From positions 2,705,939 through 2,769,938 of the forward strand of contig JABBOT010000027.1 in assembly GCA_016165875.1 (NCBI GenBank): a stretch of 64,000 nt of DNA, read 5' to 3'. A program made the position numbers and the translations under genes. Positions 25,763 to 35,748 of this stretch are shown in pieces. Below the pieces are notes generated by a model. That model had not been told where the DNA came from. It ran no database searches and worked only from the letters and a program-made list of their open reading frames with translations. Origin of the DNA: Acanthopleura granulata. Lineage: Eukaryota > Mollusca > Polyplacophora > Chitonida > Chitonidae. Positions within the stretch are counted from its first letter, which is position 1, and each line of letters begins with the position of its first letter.

Positions 25763-26495
25763 GGAGAGAAATTAGCAGTGGTAATTGAGAGAGCAGCATA
25801 GTTGTCCGGAGGGGGAGTTGTGAAGAGGGGAAATTGAAAGGGTGGGTGTATCCACACGGGAAATTGACGTGGGGGGGGGGGGGTTGTACAGGGGGAGAGT
25901 TGCTCAGAGTGGAAAATGACAGGGGGGAGGGGTTGTCCAGAGGGGAAATTGGCAGAGGGAGTAGTTGTCCAGAGGGGGAGATGTCCAGAGGGTAAAATTA
26001 CGGTGGGGGGGGATTTGTCCAGAGGAGAAAATGACGGCGGGGAGAGGGGTGATTGTACAGAGGAGAAAATGACGGGAGGGGGAGGGGGTGATTATCCAGA
26101 GGGGAAATTGACAGGGGGGAGATGCACTTCTTCACTTATTCATGTTTTGTCATGTCACAGTAACACAAGTCATGCCCCGTCCCCCTCCCCCCCGTTCCAT
26201 TCCCAGTCCCTTGTTGAACATAACAAAATATTCAACAACATTGTGGGAGTAGAACGTGGTTCTTACTTGTACTGTTCGCACTTAAAATAATATCAGTGCC
26301 GGGTTAATCACAGCCTTGGACTGGAAAAAGGAAATCTCTAGAGATTCCAACCGCTCTCGTTGCTTCTGAAGCATTTTGCATGATCTCGTGTTTCTTGAAG
26401 ACCACTTTTCTACCAGTATGTTAGGCCCTTCTACAGGTTAGTTAGGAAAACCATTTCACCTTACCAAACGCACAGCCTGGATTTCTGGCCGCCAT
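15797..26495 (-). CDS. DERA: Deoxyribose-phosphate aldolase, complete, 8 exons, 319 aa
   Basis: Class I aldolase that cleaves 2-deoxyribose 5-phosphate to glyceraldehyde 3-phosphate and acetaldehyde (cytosol, deoxynucleoside catabolism). Coding exons on the minus strand: 26495-26465, 24654-24557, 22234-22087, 21418-21320, 20811-20677, 19545-19417, 16892-16780, 16003-15797. All junctions are GT-AG and the phases join exactly into 319 codons plus TGA; the human enzyme has 318 residues as I recall it. Visible motifs: TVKKQWQAAWLLKAVTCIDL, LSGDDT, VDIVIN (Asp156), the Schiff-base block DFIKTSTGKETVNATFP (Lys219) and VGFKPAGGVRSAKD (Lys255). These match the catalytic Asp and two Lys known for the family. 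The start ATG lies in GGCATGG, a good Kozak context. The short first exon encodes MAARNPGCAF plus one base. The C-terminus HELPLA matches the animal pattern. Introns carry minisatellites and SINEs but no exon is broken, so the gene looks functional. Confidence 0.97.
16960..17232 (-). repeat. tRNA-derived SINE copy, family 1 (DERA intron 6)
   Basis: Nearly full length: tail at 16960-16985, core GGGAGGAAACCGGGCAGAGC, B-box region AGCTTGAACTCACAGC and a head ending TCAGCCAAGG. It lies between DERA exons 6 and 7 in the same transcriptional sense as DERA. Confidence 0.85.
17831..17965 (-). repeat. Truncated SINE copy, family 1 (DERA intron 6)
   Basis: The tail is degenerate and the core is present (GGGAGGAAAGCCCCCAGAGC, then ACCATCCGCACATTGCTGG). 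The tRNA-like head is missing. Confidence 0.75.
19066..19300 (-). repeat. tRNA-derived SINE copy, family 1 (DERA intron 6)
   Basis: The tail TTTATTTATTTACTTATTTG, the core with GGGAGGAAACCTGGTAGAG and the B-box region (AGCTGGACTTGAACTTACAG) are clear. The extreme 5' head is lost. It sits about 115 bp downstream of DERA exon 6 in the genic sense of plus coordinates. Confidence 0.85.
19815..20095 (-). repeat. SINE-like repeat, second family (DERA intron 5)
   Basis: It begins with a TTTATTTATTAGTTTGATTG-type tail, then GGGTGGAGGAAACCAGAG and a long body with ACAGACGAATTTTCCCACAT. The same order recurs at about 23835-24094, 56845-57020 and 63190-63475. Family sense is taken from the copy at 23835 that keeps a tRNA-like head. 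Confidence 0.7.
20100..20470. repeat. Second copy of the roughly 160-bp tandem-unit family
   Basis: Two diverged units with GGAATGGACAGACACACGGA-like and ATGTATCTTGATGTAGTCC-like phrases and AAATTGGACAAAAAC. It matches the block at 14366-14925 and lies in DERA intron 5. Confidence 0.7.
22308..23267. repeat. 51-bp minisatellite, 19 units (DERA intron 2)
   Basis: The unit reads AAGCTGTCACACACAACAG, [A/C]TGTCCTGTCATAAGAT, AAACAGGTACCATGT. Nineteen units can be counted: one is shortened by six bases (unit 2) and several carry single substitutions. The base after ACACAACAG splits them: units 4-11, 13 and 14 have C; units 1-3, 12 and 15-19 have A. Because 51 is a multiple of three and the unit lacks stops in several frames, long ORFs appear on both strands (for example 22398-23270 minus). 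These are repeat artefacts: the array lies between DERA exons 3 and 2, inside intron 2. Confidence 0.97.
23397..23535 (-). repeat. Truncated SINE copy, family 1 (DERA intron 2)
   Basis: Tail TTTATTTATATATTTGATTG, the phrase TACTCAAGAATATTTCACTT and the core up to GCAGGTTGCTG. It lacks the tRNA-like head and sits about 130 bp after the minisatellite. Confidence 0.8.
23835..24094 (-). repeat. SINE-like repeat, second family, with tRNA-like head (DERA intron 2)
   Basis: The minus-strand reading starts GGGAGGAGGATGTGGCCTAG and continues TGGTTAGTCGCG, an A-box-like string, then has GCTTCAAGCCCAGC, B-box-like, about 40 bp later. The body then contains the GTGGAGAAAACCAGAG module shared with other copies. 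This is the copy that identifies the family as tRNA-derived. Confidence 0.75.
24344..24466. repeat. Tandem duplication of about 60 bp (DERA intron 2)
   Basis: Two adjacent near-identical copies of ATTAATCTA[A/G]T[C/T]GTACAC, then TTACTTTATCAAAACAGG and TAATTATTAATTGTT. Confidence 0.85.
25033..25092. repeat. Perfect-stem inverted repeat (DERA intron 1)
   Basis: Arms 25033-25055 and 25070-25092 are reverse complements over 23 bp with two mismatches, separated by a 14-bp loop. The innermost 15-16 bp (GACAAAACTATATG) are perfect. It would form a hairpin in the DERA pre-mRNA. Confidence 0.85.
25700..25757. repeat. TA dinucleotide microsatellite (DERA intron 1)
   Basis: About 29 uninterrupted TA units directly upstream (plus direction) of the G-rich minisatellite. 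It creates a spurious minus-strand ORF with an IY repeat. Confidence 0.97.
25801..26122 (+). repeat. G-rich minisatellite with G-quadruplex potential (DERA intron 1)
   Basis: Irregular units built from TTGTCCAGAGGGGAAATTGAC followed by runs of 4 to 13 G (longest near 25871-25883). Many G-tracts of four or more occur within short loops on the plus strand, which is the DERA template strand. It begins about 340 bp after DERA exon 1. Confidence 0.85.
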
Positions 26496-26800
26496 GCCTG
26501 CTTGAAGGTGTTACAGAGTTATCTCCCTTCCCTCAAACGATAACGGACAACTCACCTGTTAAACCGAGGGCCCAGGGCCTTGAGCTCAAACGAACGGGAT
26601 ACCAATATCGGAGTATTGAGCGATTTAGTCAGCTCCCTTAAATATACAAAAATGCATTTCGGCCGGGCACCACCCACTGCGCGTGTTCCTGGACCCCATT
26701 TAAGGGATCTCTAAAATGGATTTAGCATAAAAAAACAGATTACTTTTTCTTAATAGTAGGCCTACGCCTATGCCTAATCTGGAAGGCAATTTCGTGTTGA
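26496..26800 (-). promoter_or_regulatory. Probable DERA 5' UTR and promoter region
   Basis: Sequence immediately upstream of the DERA start. The minus strand carries AAGGGAGATAACT (26529-26517), a motif I remember as frequent in molluscan genomes; a related AGGGAGATAAC is at about 673. No TATA box is evident, as is common for housekeeping genes. The transcription start cannot be placed. Confidence 0.35.
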
Positions 26801-29800
26801 TTCCAGACATGGTTCCGGGTATTTTTTGGCGTTTTCTTTTACAGCGATTAAAACGGAAATAAAGACAGAGGGACTACTGCGGATTTTTTTGACAATATTG
26901 AATTACGGTGACGCCAATAATGTGTTCTTTCTAAACCTGTGATCTGTTCTTTTAGTGAATCATAGACCAGAGGATCGTGGGTTCGAGCTTGTTATGTTGT
27001 TTCTTGAAAGTCTGTTTTTATCTTAAACACGTAATTCTGTAATAGCATCATATAATTTAAAAAGCTGAACAGTTTATGAAAATATCCATCCATCATATGT
27101 ACTACATGTTTCAGCTGTAGGTAGCTCTTTGGCGGTATGGCCTTAACCTGCTCTCAGAATTATTTTCACTACCGGTATTGAGCTATAACAATGATACATG
27201 TGTTGTATTATATTCACATTTTGTAATACTGATCCATGGTGCAATGGTCCATGGTGGCCTACGTTGTTACAAAAAAGCATGAAGTCAATGAAAAATGCTA
27301 AAAACGAAACAACAATCGACATGTAGCTTTCTGTTTGAATAACTCGAATGCCGGTGACCCAGTTTGTGGTTTGCGGTTACCTTATGATTGACAGTCGTCA
27401 CTGACAAACTAACTGGTGTTGTCTGCAATGTCTGCAGGGCTATCGCCATGGGCTCTTTCGGTGCCTTATCATACCTCATCCTTTAAGATATTTTGAGTTC
27501 GATTTTGATTTTCGTATTTACATGAGGGAAAAATAATAAGAGCGGAAAATCAAAAAGTAAAATAAAAATAAATTGGGCCAAATTTCAACCTTGAGGGGTT
27601 CTGACATTTTTAAGCCGAACATTTTCCGCCTAGTGTTGCAAGTTCATGAATTCATAAATCACCTACACACGATCAAATCCTCACAATCTCTACCAACACA
27701 CAAGCTTACACACGCACACCCTAGAACGTAACACACACACAAAACACCCATAACATATATATAGTGCTGTTACCGAGTGGCCTATGAGGCCATATTTTTA
27801 AAGAGGGTGGATGAGTGGGGGGTGGGGCTTGGGGGAGGTGCCTGTGCTGTATACGCTTGGCACAGAATAATTCATCTTTGATTTGTTGTTAAAGTAGGCA
27901 TCGAAACCGACATTCGCCAATAATCGTAAGGCCAGTTTCCTAAAACAATAAATAACACAAACCACCAAAGAACTAAGAAAATATGAAATACAGAAATTAG
28001 CAAAGAGAAACAGTCAACGGTTTTCAGTGATGACGAAAAGTAGTAATGAATGTTCTATAGGCGGATGAATAAAATCAGTTTCCAAGTCGTTTCATTTCAG
28101 AATATGGCGTCGATAATCAAATATTATCTCAGCTGTGCTTTGCTTGCAGCTCTTCATATATCCAACGTGGCGATCAAACTCAACACGTTGAACAGACGGC
28201 CCCTAGCCCCGGGTTAAGTAGTATTAGACACAATTATAAAGCAGCGTCCCAGAGATTCTGAACACTAAATCTATATTTACTAACAGGAGAGGCGTACTGA
28301 TTGTAAAATAACACAGAGTGAAGGCGTTTGACGGAATATCCTTGACACACTATACGCCCCCTTTCTATACACTGTAAGTGCTATTGCCGTATTTGATTTG
28401 ATTGTTACTGGAAATTAAACTGAGACGAAGAAGATGGCGGGTTCGAACCCCAGCTACATGCGCTTGTTACAGCCGCATACAGTTTTAAATCAAGAGGTTT
28501 GTCAGGTACCTGGCGAAGGGCGGTGCAAGTGGATCACGTCAGTACACCGGTACATCAGAGTCTCGGAATACTTGTGGATTACGACAGCCATACCGGTACA
28601 TCTGTTGTGGACTCTGAGGCCATAAAACGCAGCGGTTATCACCACTTTGGAACCAAAAGTTTTACAGCCATCTCATAACTGTGACATCAGAAGAAAGCTA
28701 TCCATACGGGATAATTACTGAGCTCTTTTGTACTATAAATTTATAATACATGTAGATATATTTCGGGGGTCTCCGTGGTCAGCAGTGACCAAGGGGCCTC
28801 TCACCAATATGGTCGCTGGGAGTTCAAGACTAGCTCTGGCTGGTTTTCCCTCTGGCCGCATGTGTGAAGATCTGTCAGCAACCTGCGGATGGTCGTGGGT
28901 TTCCTCTCGGCTCTACCAGGTTTCCTCCCACCATAATGCTGGCCGAAGGGTTTGGTGTTTCTAGACTAAAGACATATGGTCCATTTAGCCTGCAAAATGT
29001 TTTTTAGCTGCGATAAACATTTAAAACAGATAAACAGTGCATGACTTGCCCTGTCTGTAAAGTTTTAACATCCTCTTTTAACACGAAGAAAGCATCGACT
29101 TTTTGCGGCATTGCAAATTTGCGGTCGTTTTATCTTATGTTTTGTTCTGAGGGAAGACACAAATATTTCTTATTAATAACTTCTGGCTGTTTCCACCAGG
29201 AAATATGTTCGGCTGCACAATGCACAGAACTAACAGTAACAAACTTCGGGGGAATCAAATTGTAACTGAAATATGACGCACAGGCTTGTCCTATTTTGTA
29301 CACTTTTAAAACGGTTTCTTTGAATAATTCAAGCAAAGATGTTTTCCAGTTATGCCAGGTTCTGTATAGCCTATGTATTTATCCTTCATTAATTTCGAGG
29401 TGTAGCTATGCCATGAATACTTAAGGCGTACAGGGAACCACTCGGGGTCTGTACACAAGAATAAATGCTCTCATGAAGCTCCTCTTACACGCTTATAGTG
29501 TGACACAGCCAGCACAATACGAGTACCGTGGACTTTCAGCGAAAAAAAAAACTGTTGAGGCAATCCTTACATGTGTTTTCGACCCCTGCATAAACCAGCA
29601 CAGTGTGGAGGATCATTTGTAATCAGTCAAGAGGAAAGCTATACGCGCAGGCGCCCAACCGGCGTCCCCAGATTGAGGCCTAGTCCTCTGTTCAAAGCGA
29701 TAAAGCGGCATCTGTGCACGCGTTTGAGTAGCATACTGGCTGCACTTCAAGTTTTCAGGGTGAGTATGAAAAGATACATTAGCTAACTCTTCTAGAGTGC

Positions 29801-30931
29801 TTTGGCAACATAAAACTTTGTAGATCTAGACTACTATAGGTCACACTTCTTCAACAGCAATTATAGGCTACTACAGACCAGTAGAAATACGTGCAACGCG
29901 TAACTTTTTTGATATACCATTACACCCATATGCGTATATATAATCAAAATCAAGTAAGTGCACGCGGTACTAAATGTCCAAATGGAAAATAAGATGGTAA
30001 TACATGTCCCTAGAGTCTAGTTTTATGTGCAGTTCTAGCGCAGAGAAGGATGAACCGGCCGTAAGGTTACAATAAAGCCGTAGTAACTACTAGTGTAAGT
30101 GTACGCGTATATAGTATACTGACGCGTGTGAAAACATGTATGTTCTCTGTGTGGCTTTTATGCTTCTTTTTTTTCTTTTGTCCCTCTGTAGGTCATGTAA
30201 AGCTTAGCGCCCCAGGCCACTGTCAAAATACCTTATGCAAATAACAGTTTGCATTGTTAGAATGTTAGCATGCTATAATGTCCCGCTATGACGTTTAACA
30301 AGGCTACCTAGCATAGAGTTGAGAAAACTCGTCCATAATCTCCGTGTACAGCCAACAGGCTCTCTGTGAAGAAAATGGCCGTCAATAATTGCGGAGTCTG
30401 TTCTGGTCGTAACTATATCCATCTGCCTGATGCGAGCATCACCTACTGGTCTCTTCTAATCTAGAATTGCCTGCAAGTTAAGATCGAGAATGTTTCTTGG
30501 AAACACAGATAATGCTTAGTTAATGTATTTGTGCATATAAATAGCATTCCATGCACAATGCTACATGAATTAGGATGGAAAGCCTTACACTGCCATAGGT
30601 CATGTAACTACTGTTCAGTATCAACAAGCTCTCATAAAGGCATAACGAGAAAACATAAAAAGAATATGTCTCATCATCATGCTGAATCATGATGTGTGAT
30701 TGTTGCCATTTTTTTTTTTTTGTACTTAATGGCGAGATGCTGCAAATTAAACATTCTTCCTTTGACTGGGTAAAAACAAATTAGGTGCAAGATGACCCAA
30801 ATCACTGAATTTTGATATAATTATGAATAACATGTATAGATCCATATCCTCTGCCATATATGAAACGTATCTTTAAAACAGTAAGTCTGCATTGCTGACT
30901 CTAGTAATCATTTAATAACTGGTAGTATAGG
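26801..30931. other. Spacer upstream of DERA, no gene recognised
   Basis: No ORF with family motifs and no convincing exon. It contains one plus-sense SINE (28764-28950), a CA-rich patch near 27700-27745 and short A/T runs. Confidence 0.55.
28764..28950 (+). repeat. tRNA-derived SINE copy, family 1, sense on plus strand
   Basis: It starts GGGGTCTCCGTGGTCAGCAG (head), then GGGAGTTCAAGACTAGCTC (B-box-like), the body CAACCTGCGGATGGTCG and the core GGTTTCCTCCCACCATAATG. The 3' tail is lost after GCTGGCCGAAGG. Confidence 0.85.
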
Positions 30932-31213
30932 TGACAATTCGTTGTTCCAAGAAAATCACCCATTTTAATGAACAAGCTTGAACCGTGGTACAGCAGTTGA
31001 ACAAAACTTGAACCCGCATATAGTTGTGATCACATATTGCTCGGAAACATACGATTGACTGCAAACAAAACAAACATAAATCTGCTAAGAGGCCTTCACT
31101 TAGTACACGCTTTTGATATATGCCATAATATGTAGGCGACAGGCTGTCGTTACTGTTAACTGTACAACACTGATTATATTTCACCATTTGTTGTCTGTCT
31201 CTGTCAAAGTTCA
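30932..31213 (-). repeat. 3' LTR of the BEL/Pao element
   Basis: 282 bp; on the minus strand it begins TGAACTTTGACAG and ends TTGTCA. It matches 35732-36240 except for a roughly 200-bp stretch present only in the right copy. Confidence 0.85.
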
Positions 31214-31422
31214 CTTGCCTCCAATGGTGTCATTTTCGGGGCACAATTACACAGTCATGTCATTAAAGGCCAATTAAACACAAAAACCCACCGAATGTCA
31301 AAATGTCAGTTCGAGGAAGTTTAGGCATCGTTTATCTCAAGAACTAATCACAACTTGTCAACTGACGTCGAAGAGTCCCTGCCTTGGTTCTGACTTCCAC
31401 ACTCCTTACGAATCCCTTCTGA

Positions 31423-32110
31423 TCATGGACGACACTGAGAACACGTCCAAGGTTCCACGAATTCCTCAGTGAATCGTCGGCATTCAAGACCACGTCGTTG
31501 ACACGAACATTCCGCTGTGGCGCGTTCCACTGTTGTCATTCCTGTAACAATGATAAGTTTTACTTCACCCAGCGTTTCCAGAATACATTTGCACAGTACT
31601 GAACTTGACGCCACTTACGTCAAACAAAACTGTCGTTCTTGTCTAAGATCCCTGGAGGCATCTGTTCTCGTGGTCTAAGCACCAACAGGTGATTTGGTGT
31701 CAGGGCGTCAATGTCACTTGGATTACTGGAGATTACACTGATAGGTCTGCTGTTCAGGATTGCTTCGATTTCACAAAACAGGGTCTGAAGACCTTCGTTT
31801 TTCATCTTGACTGTCTGCTGATGCAGCAAAGAATAAAGCACTTTCCTTACAGAACGGATGATTCTCTCCCAAACACCTCCAAAGTGGAGGTTTGCAGGAG
31901 GGTTGAATTCCCAGTGAATACCTTTCTCAGCCAAAGTTTTCCCAATTTTACTTTGGTTCTACTTGTTGATTTCTTCTCGGAGTTCCCGTTCGGATCCTAC
32001 CAGGTTACTGCCATAGTCAGATCTCATGACCTTTACCGGTCCTCTTCTTGATAGGATTACATTAACACAGGAGTCTGCATCCACTGAATGAGCAATTTCT
32101 AGGTGGACTG
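31423..32110 (-). pseudogene. BEL/Pao integrase, C-terminal part, frameshifted
   Basis: Two frames cover the integrase. About 32110-31955 encodes VRAVHLEIAHSVDADSC and RSDYGSNLVGS, holding the second catalytic Asp. 31934-31620 encodes FGGVWERIIRSVRKVL, holding the catalytic Glu, and then the ILNSRPI region typical of this family. The remainder to 31423 is degraded. The frame change between the two parts shows decay. Confidence 0.85.
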
Positions 32111-32123
32111 CTCGCACTAACAG

Positions 32124-32693
32124 TCAAGTGAAAATCACTCCATAACGCTTATGGATGCTTCGCCCTTGTTTGATCTGGAATGGGCCGAAGTAGTCAATTC
32201 CTACTTGGGAAAATGGAGATTCTCTTGCTGTAAGCACAAATGGAGCTGCTAGACCCAGAGGACCGTAGACAGAACTCACTACAGACAACACCTGTCGTGA
32301 ATCCTGAATCCAAGATGGTCGGTCTCCATACACCAGTATACACCAATATACACCAAGAGCTCTTTCCGCTGGAAGGCTGTCCTTGAAGCGATTTTGCTTC
32401 TTCAGCTCTGTAAGCAATGGTCACTGACTCCATCTATTGCTCACCCATTTAGTCAAGTTGAACCCTCCCTTGGAGCACATTTCACTTGTCTTACTGACCG
32501 GGTTGATGGCTTTCTCTTCCGCTTTAACGGAAGTCAAACAGTCGTCCACATAGAAATTGTTCATGACTGTTTCAGCAATTGCTGCTTCAAATGTTGAGCC
32601 GTTGTCAATAGCTGCTTGTCGTAAGCACCAAATAAGTGAACAGCGATCTTGTAGATCTGTGTTTGTAGAGATGTATCTCCATTCGGCCACCAC
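32124..32693 (-). pseudogene. BEL/Pao RT C-terminus fused by deletion to integrase start
   Basis: 32693-32421 carries the RT active-site motif FYVDDCLTS. 32417-32124 carries ERALGVYWC, then SVYGPLGLAAPFVLTARES, and within a few residues the integrase start GIDYFGPFQIKQGRS. In intact BEL/Pao elements an A17-type/RNase H region of several hundred residues lies between these motifs, so an internal deletion has joined them. A frameshift separates the two ORFs. Confidence 0.85.
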
Positions 32694-33278
32694 AGAAATC
32701 TTTGAAGATCTTGATCTTCTTTATGAACTTTAACCTGGTGGAACATGGCTTTGATATCGCCCATAATGGCGATGGGTTCCTTGGGAAATCTCAGAACACC
32801 AATGAGACTATTTGTCAACTTTGGTCCTTGAAGTAGAAGGCCGTTCCATGAAACACGATCGAACACTGCTGAACAGTCAAACGCCAACCTAATCTTGTCA
32901 GGCTTATTGGGGTGATAAACGCCGTGGTGTGGAAAGTACCACACTCGGCCATCTTGACGATCAATGTTAGTCTGTTCTACCTTTTCGACATAGCATTTAT
33001 CAAGCATGGTTAACATGGTTAAAGCTTTTGAAGTCTTCTTCAAACTTCTTGTTACGTTTCATCTTCTTCTCAAGATTGCTCAGCCGCTGTAGTGCTTGAC
33101 AATGATTATCTGGAAGCCAGACCTTGTCTTCTTTACGAGGCAGACCTATCTGGTAATGTCCTTTATTCACGGTCATGGAATTTTCGACCTTTTGCAGAAA
33201 CTGCTTATCTTCGACTGAGTTCTCTTTTTTATCGTCTATCATCCTCTCAGGAAAGTCTCGGTCTGACAAAATTGTCAA
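32561..33278 (-). pseudogene. BEL/Pao reverse transcriptase, N-terminal half
   Basis: The ORFs at 33278-33000 and 33043-32561 overlap in different frames. The first has WLPDNHCQALQRLSNLEKK. The second has VWYFPHHGVYHPNKPDKIR, FDCSAVF, LLQGPKLTNSLIGVL and IMGDIKAMFHQVKV, containing the first catalytic Asp motif, then LQRFLWWPNGD. The sequence after this is frameshifted into the 32693 frame. Confidence 0.9.
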
Positions 33279-33488
33279 ACTGCTTTAGTTGTTCGGATTC
33301 TTGAATAGCTATGATGGTAGCTCTGTTCACAGTCTGGCTACTGTGATTGGTTGCTGCAAATCACATTCCACAGTTTCCACCCAAGTCGTGATTTGGCGGC
33401 ATGTGGACTGCCACTGGGGCCAGTCCTGATGTCAAATGGAGTATATACGTCAGGTACATTATTGCCAATGAGGAATCCCATTTTAGCA

Positions 33489-33758
33489 TTAATCTTTTTG
33501 GATGGGCAAGTCTCTTAAGTGCGACCATGCAGATACGTCTTTGTGAGTAGGGATATGCTCTTTAGGCACTAGCATCTTATCTTTAGTGTAAGCCTTGGGA
33601 AGTTCGATTGTGGTGTTCAGTTCAAGGTCACATATCTGCACGCCACTAACTGCATAAGTTTCCATGGAGCGGGGAGTACCCATCGTGTCAAGGGTAATGT
33701 TCATTTTTCTCCCACTGCCATCAGTTTGTTGCATCAAACTTTCAATGCAAAAGGACAC
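33489..33758 (-). pseudogene. BEL/Pao aspartic-protease region (DUF1758-like), partial
   Basis: A 90-codon frame with TYAVSGVQICDLELN and IELPKAYTKDKMLVPKEHIP, resembling the region after the protease active site. The DSG/DTG-type active-site motif is not evident in this frame and may be lost. Confidence 0.65.
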
Positions 33759-33807
33759 ACTACTACGTCAAGAAACGCATACGTATTCACTGCTTTGGAG
33801 GCGTTCT

Positions 33808-34371
33808 TCATCTTGGCCTTAACTGGTATAATGGCATTCTGCAAGAGCGATCACCGGCCCCTGTATGCGTTCCCAGACTTTCAGGAAGGGTTACAAAGGC
33901 ACTTGGACCTTTAACTTCAGATGATGCTGCAGTGTCCGGTTTTGAACTTTTGTCCTCTACATAGCATATGGTGGGATGCTGCCGTTGACATACGCCACAC
34001 GTAGCTTTGCGGCGAGAGTCTTTCCTTTGATGTCCTTTAATTAAACATCCATAGAACAACCCTTTTGGTTTCAGAAAATTAATTCTGTTTTGATATGAAA
34101 GCGGCTTTATCTTCTGGCAATTTTCCAAACAATGGCTGTCATGACATGGCAATACAAACATGGCTTGGAAAAGGCATTGCCGCTTGGTTGAGGCCTGTCT
34201 TCGTTTTCTGTGAGGCTGACCATGAGGTTGACAATTCCCACTCTCCCGGCAAGCAGACGTTTTGTCTTGTTTGTCCTGGTCTTCATCTGTAACCTTGGTG
34301 TGGAATGTACTCCTAGGCCGGTTATTCTTTGCGTTTTGTGGTTTTCCGTTAGGCTCAATTCCACCTTTCAT
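33808..34371 (-). pseudogene. BEL/Pao gag C-terminus with zinc-knuckle-like region
   Basis: A 187-codon frame with CLENCQKIKPLSYQNRINFL, LFYGCLIKGHQRKDSRRK and CGVCQRQHPTICYVED. These resemble the Cys/His-rich region that ends gag in BEL/Pao elements; the first knuckle has an altered spacing. The frame is open but isolated from its neighbours by stops. Confidence 0.75.
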
Positions 34372-34696
34372 GGCTTCTCGGCCGTATGTTGAGTCATTAG
34401 CTTTTCTTGCTTCTTTCTTGACAAACTGTACCAGCTGATCAAACTGTACCGCCTATTTTCTTGGCTTCGTCTGGTCCACGATGTTTCGCCGTTTGTCGTG
34501 GTAATATATTGGAAGCTTGGCCACCAACTGTTTCAAGTTTACCAAGTATTTCAGAATTCTGACAGCTTTGATGCTCTTAATAACGTTTTGGCATTCTGTC
34601 AAAAAGATACAAAAGTCATCCAGGGCTTTGGGATTATCTGGTTTTGATGTGTGGCCAATTTATCGCCTTGTTAATGTATGCACTGGCAATAACTTC

Positions 34697-35748
34697 TTAA
34701 TCACCATATCTTTCTTCAAGTTCTTGTAAGCCTGCCTTGTACCCAATCTCGGCAGGTAAATAGCTGAAACCACTCATTACCCTGTTAGCTTCACCAGTGG
34801 TAAATTGCTCAAGATAACTCATACGTTCACTGTCATCTTCTGAGTGAATGACGACATTGGTGGTGAACTGGTGAATGAACCGTCTATATTCCAGTGGGTC
34901 TCCACTGAACTTTAAGATTTCTGCTGTAGGTTTCTTCATCTGCCAAACCATTGACAGAACTAAATCTTGATTGGCTGAAGGGGCAGTGTTCTGCATTGGT
35001 CTGTCATATTGAGTTGATGTGAGGGGAGTGTCTAAAGTGCCAATGTTGTTGCCTGGCTTGAGAAATATCTTTTTGCATATGCCATTTTTCTTAAAATGTT
35101 TGGGATATATGGGAGTGCATCAGGGTTAAGTGCATATTTGACTTCAGTTGCATCAGATAAACCTTGTTCATCAATAATACTGACTGGTTTTGCCTTGGCA
35201 GAAAAAGAACTTTTCAATGGTAATGGTGAATCAAAATTCAACTCTTTTTGCAACTCTTGTTGATCAAACTCTTCAAGCGTCTTCGACTTGCCTTCATTAA
35301 CAGCCTCTATGCTTAAATTTAGCTCTTCTTGCTTGAGTTGTAGTTTAAGCCTATGAACCTTATACTCTAAGAAGGCGTATGTATTCAGCCATTCAGCATA
35401 TTGTTCTTTTAATGCTTGTGGTGATGAGGCTTGGGGCATTAAATTGTTTATTGCTGTGCATTTATCTTGGAACTGACTGAAAACACTGAATATTACCTCT
35501 TCTTTGTTTTCTCTCCAAAATAACAAACGCTTTTGTGTTGGTTTCTTGGGACGAGCGCCAGTCCTAATAGCTGTGTCTTTCTCGTCCCCCCCCCCCCCCG
35601 TGTGGAGCCTCATTCTGGAATGTCGCAGTCTGTGTACTTCTAGTATGAGCTGAGTCCATAATTCCTTTTTAGGGTGATGCTCTAAATCGTGCATGATGGA
35701 AGAGTGATCCAAAAACATCAATGAATATAGGTGACAGCTTAACGCCAA
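34697..35748 (-). pseudogene. BEL/Pao gag N-terminal region, split in two frames
   Basis: 35748-35032 is a 238-codon frame with a Lys/Glu/Gln-rich, probably coiled-coil segment (RLKLQLKQEELNLSIEAVNE). 34996-34697 carries LKFSGDPLEYRRFIHQF and ERMSYLEQFTTGEA, typical of the DUF1759 gag region. A poly(G/C) run (about 35588-35600 on the plus strand) lies in the first frame and may mark a slippage-prone site. Confidence 0.8.

Noticed and set aside
25916..26290. 124-codon Gly-rich ORF
   Set aside because: It is a translation of the G-rich minisatellite.
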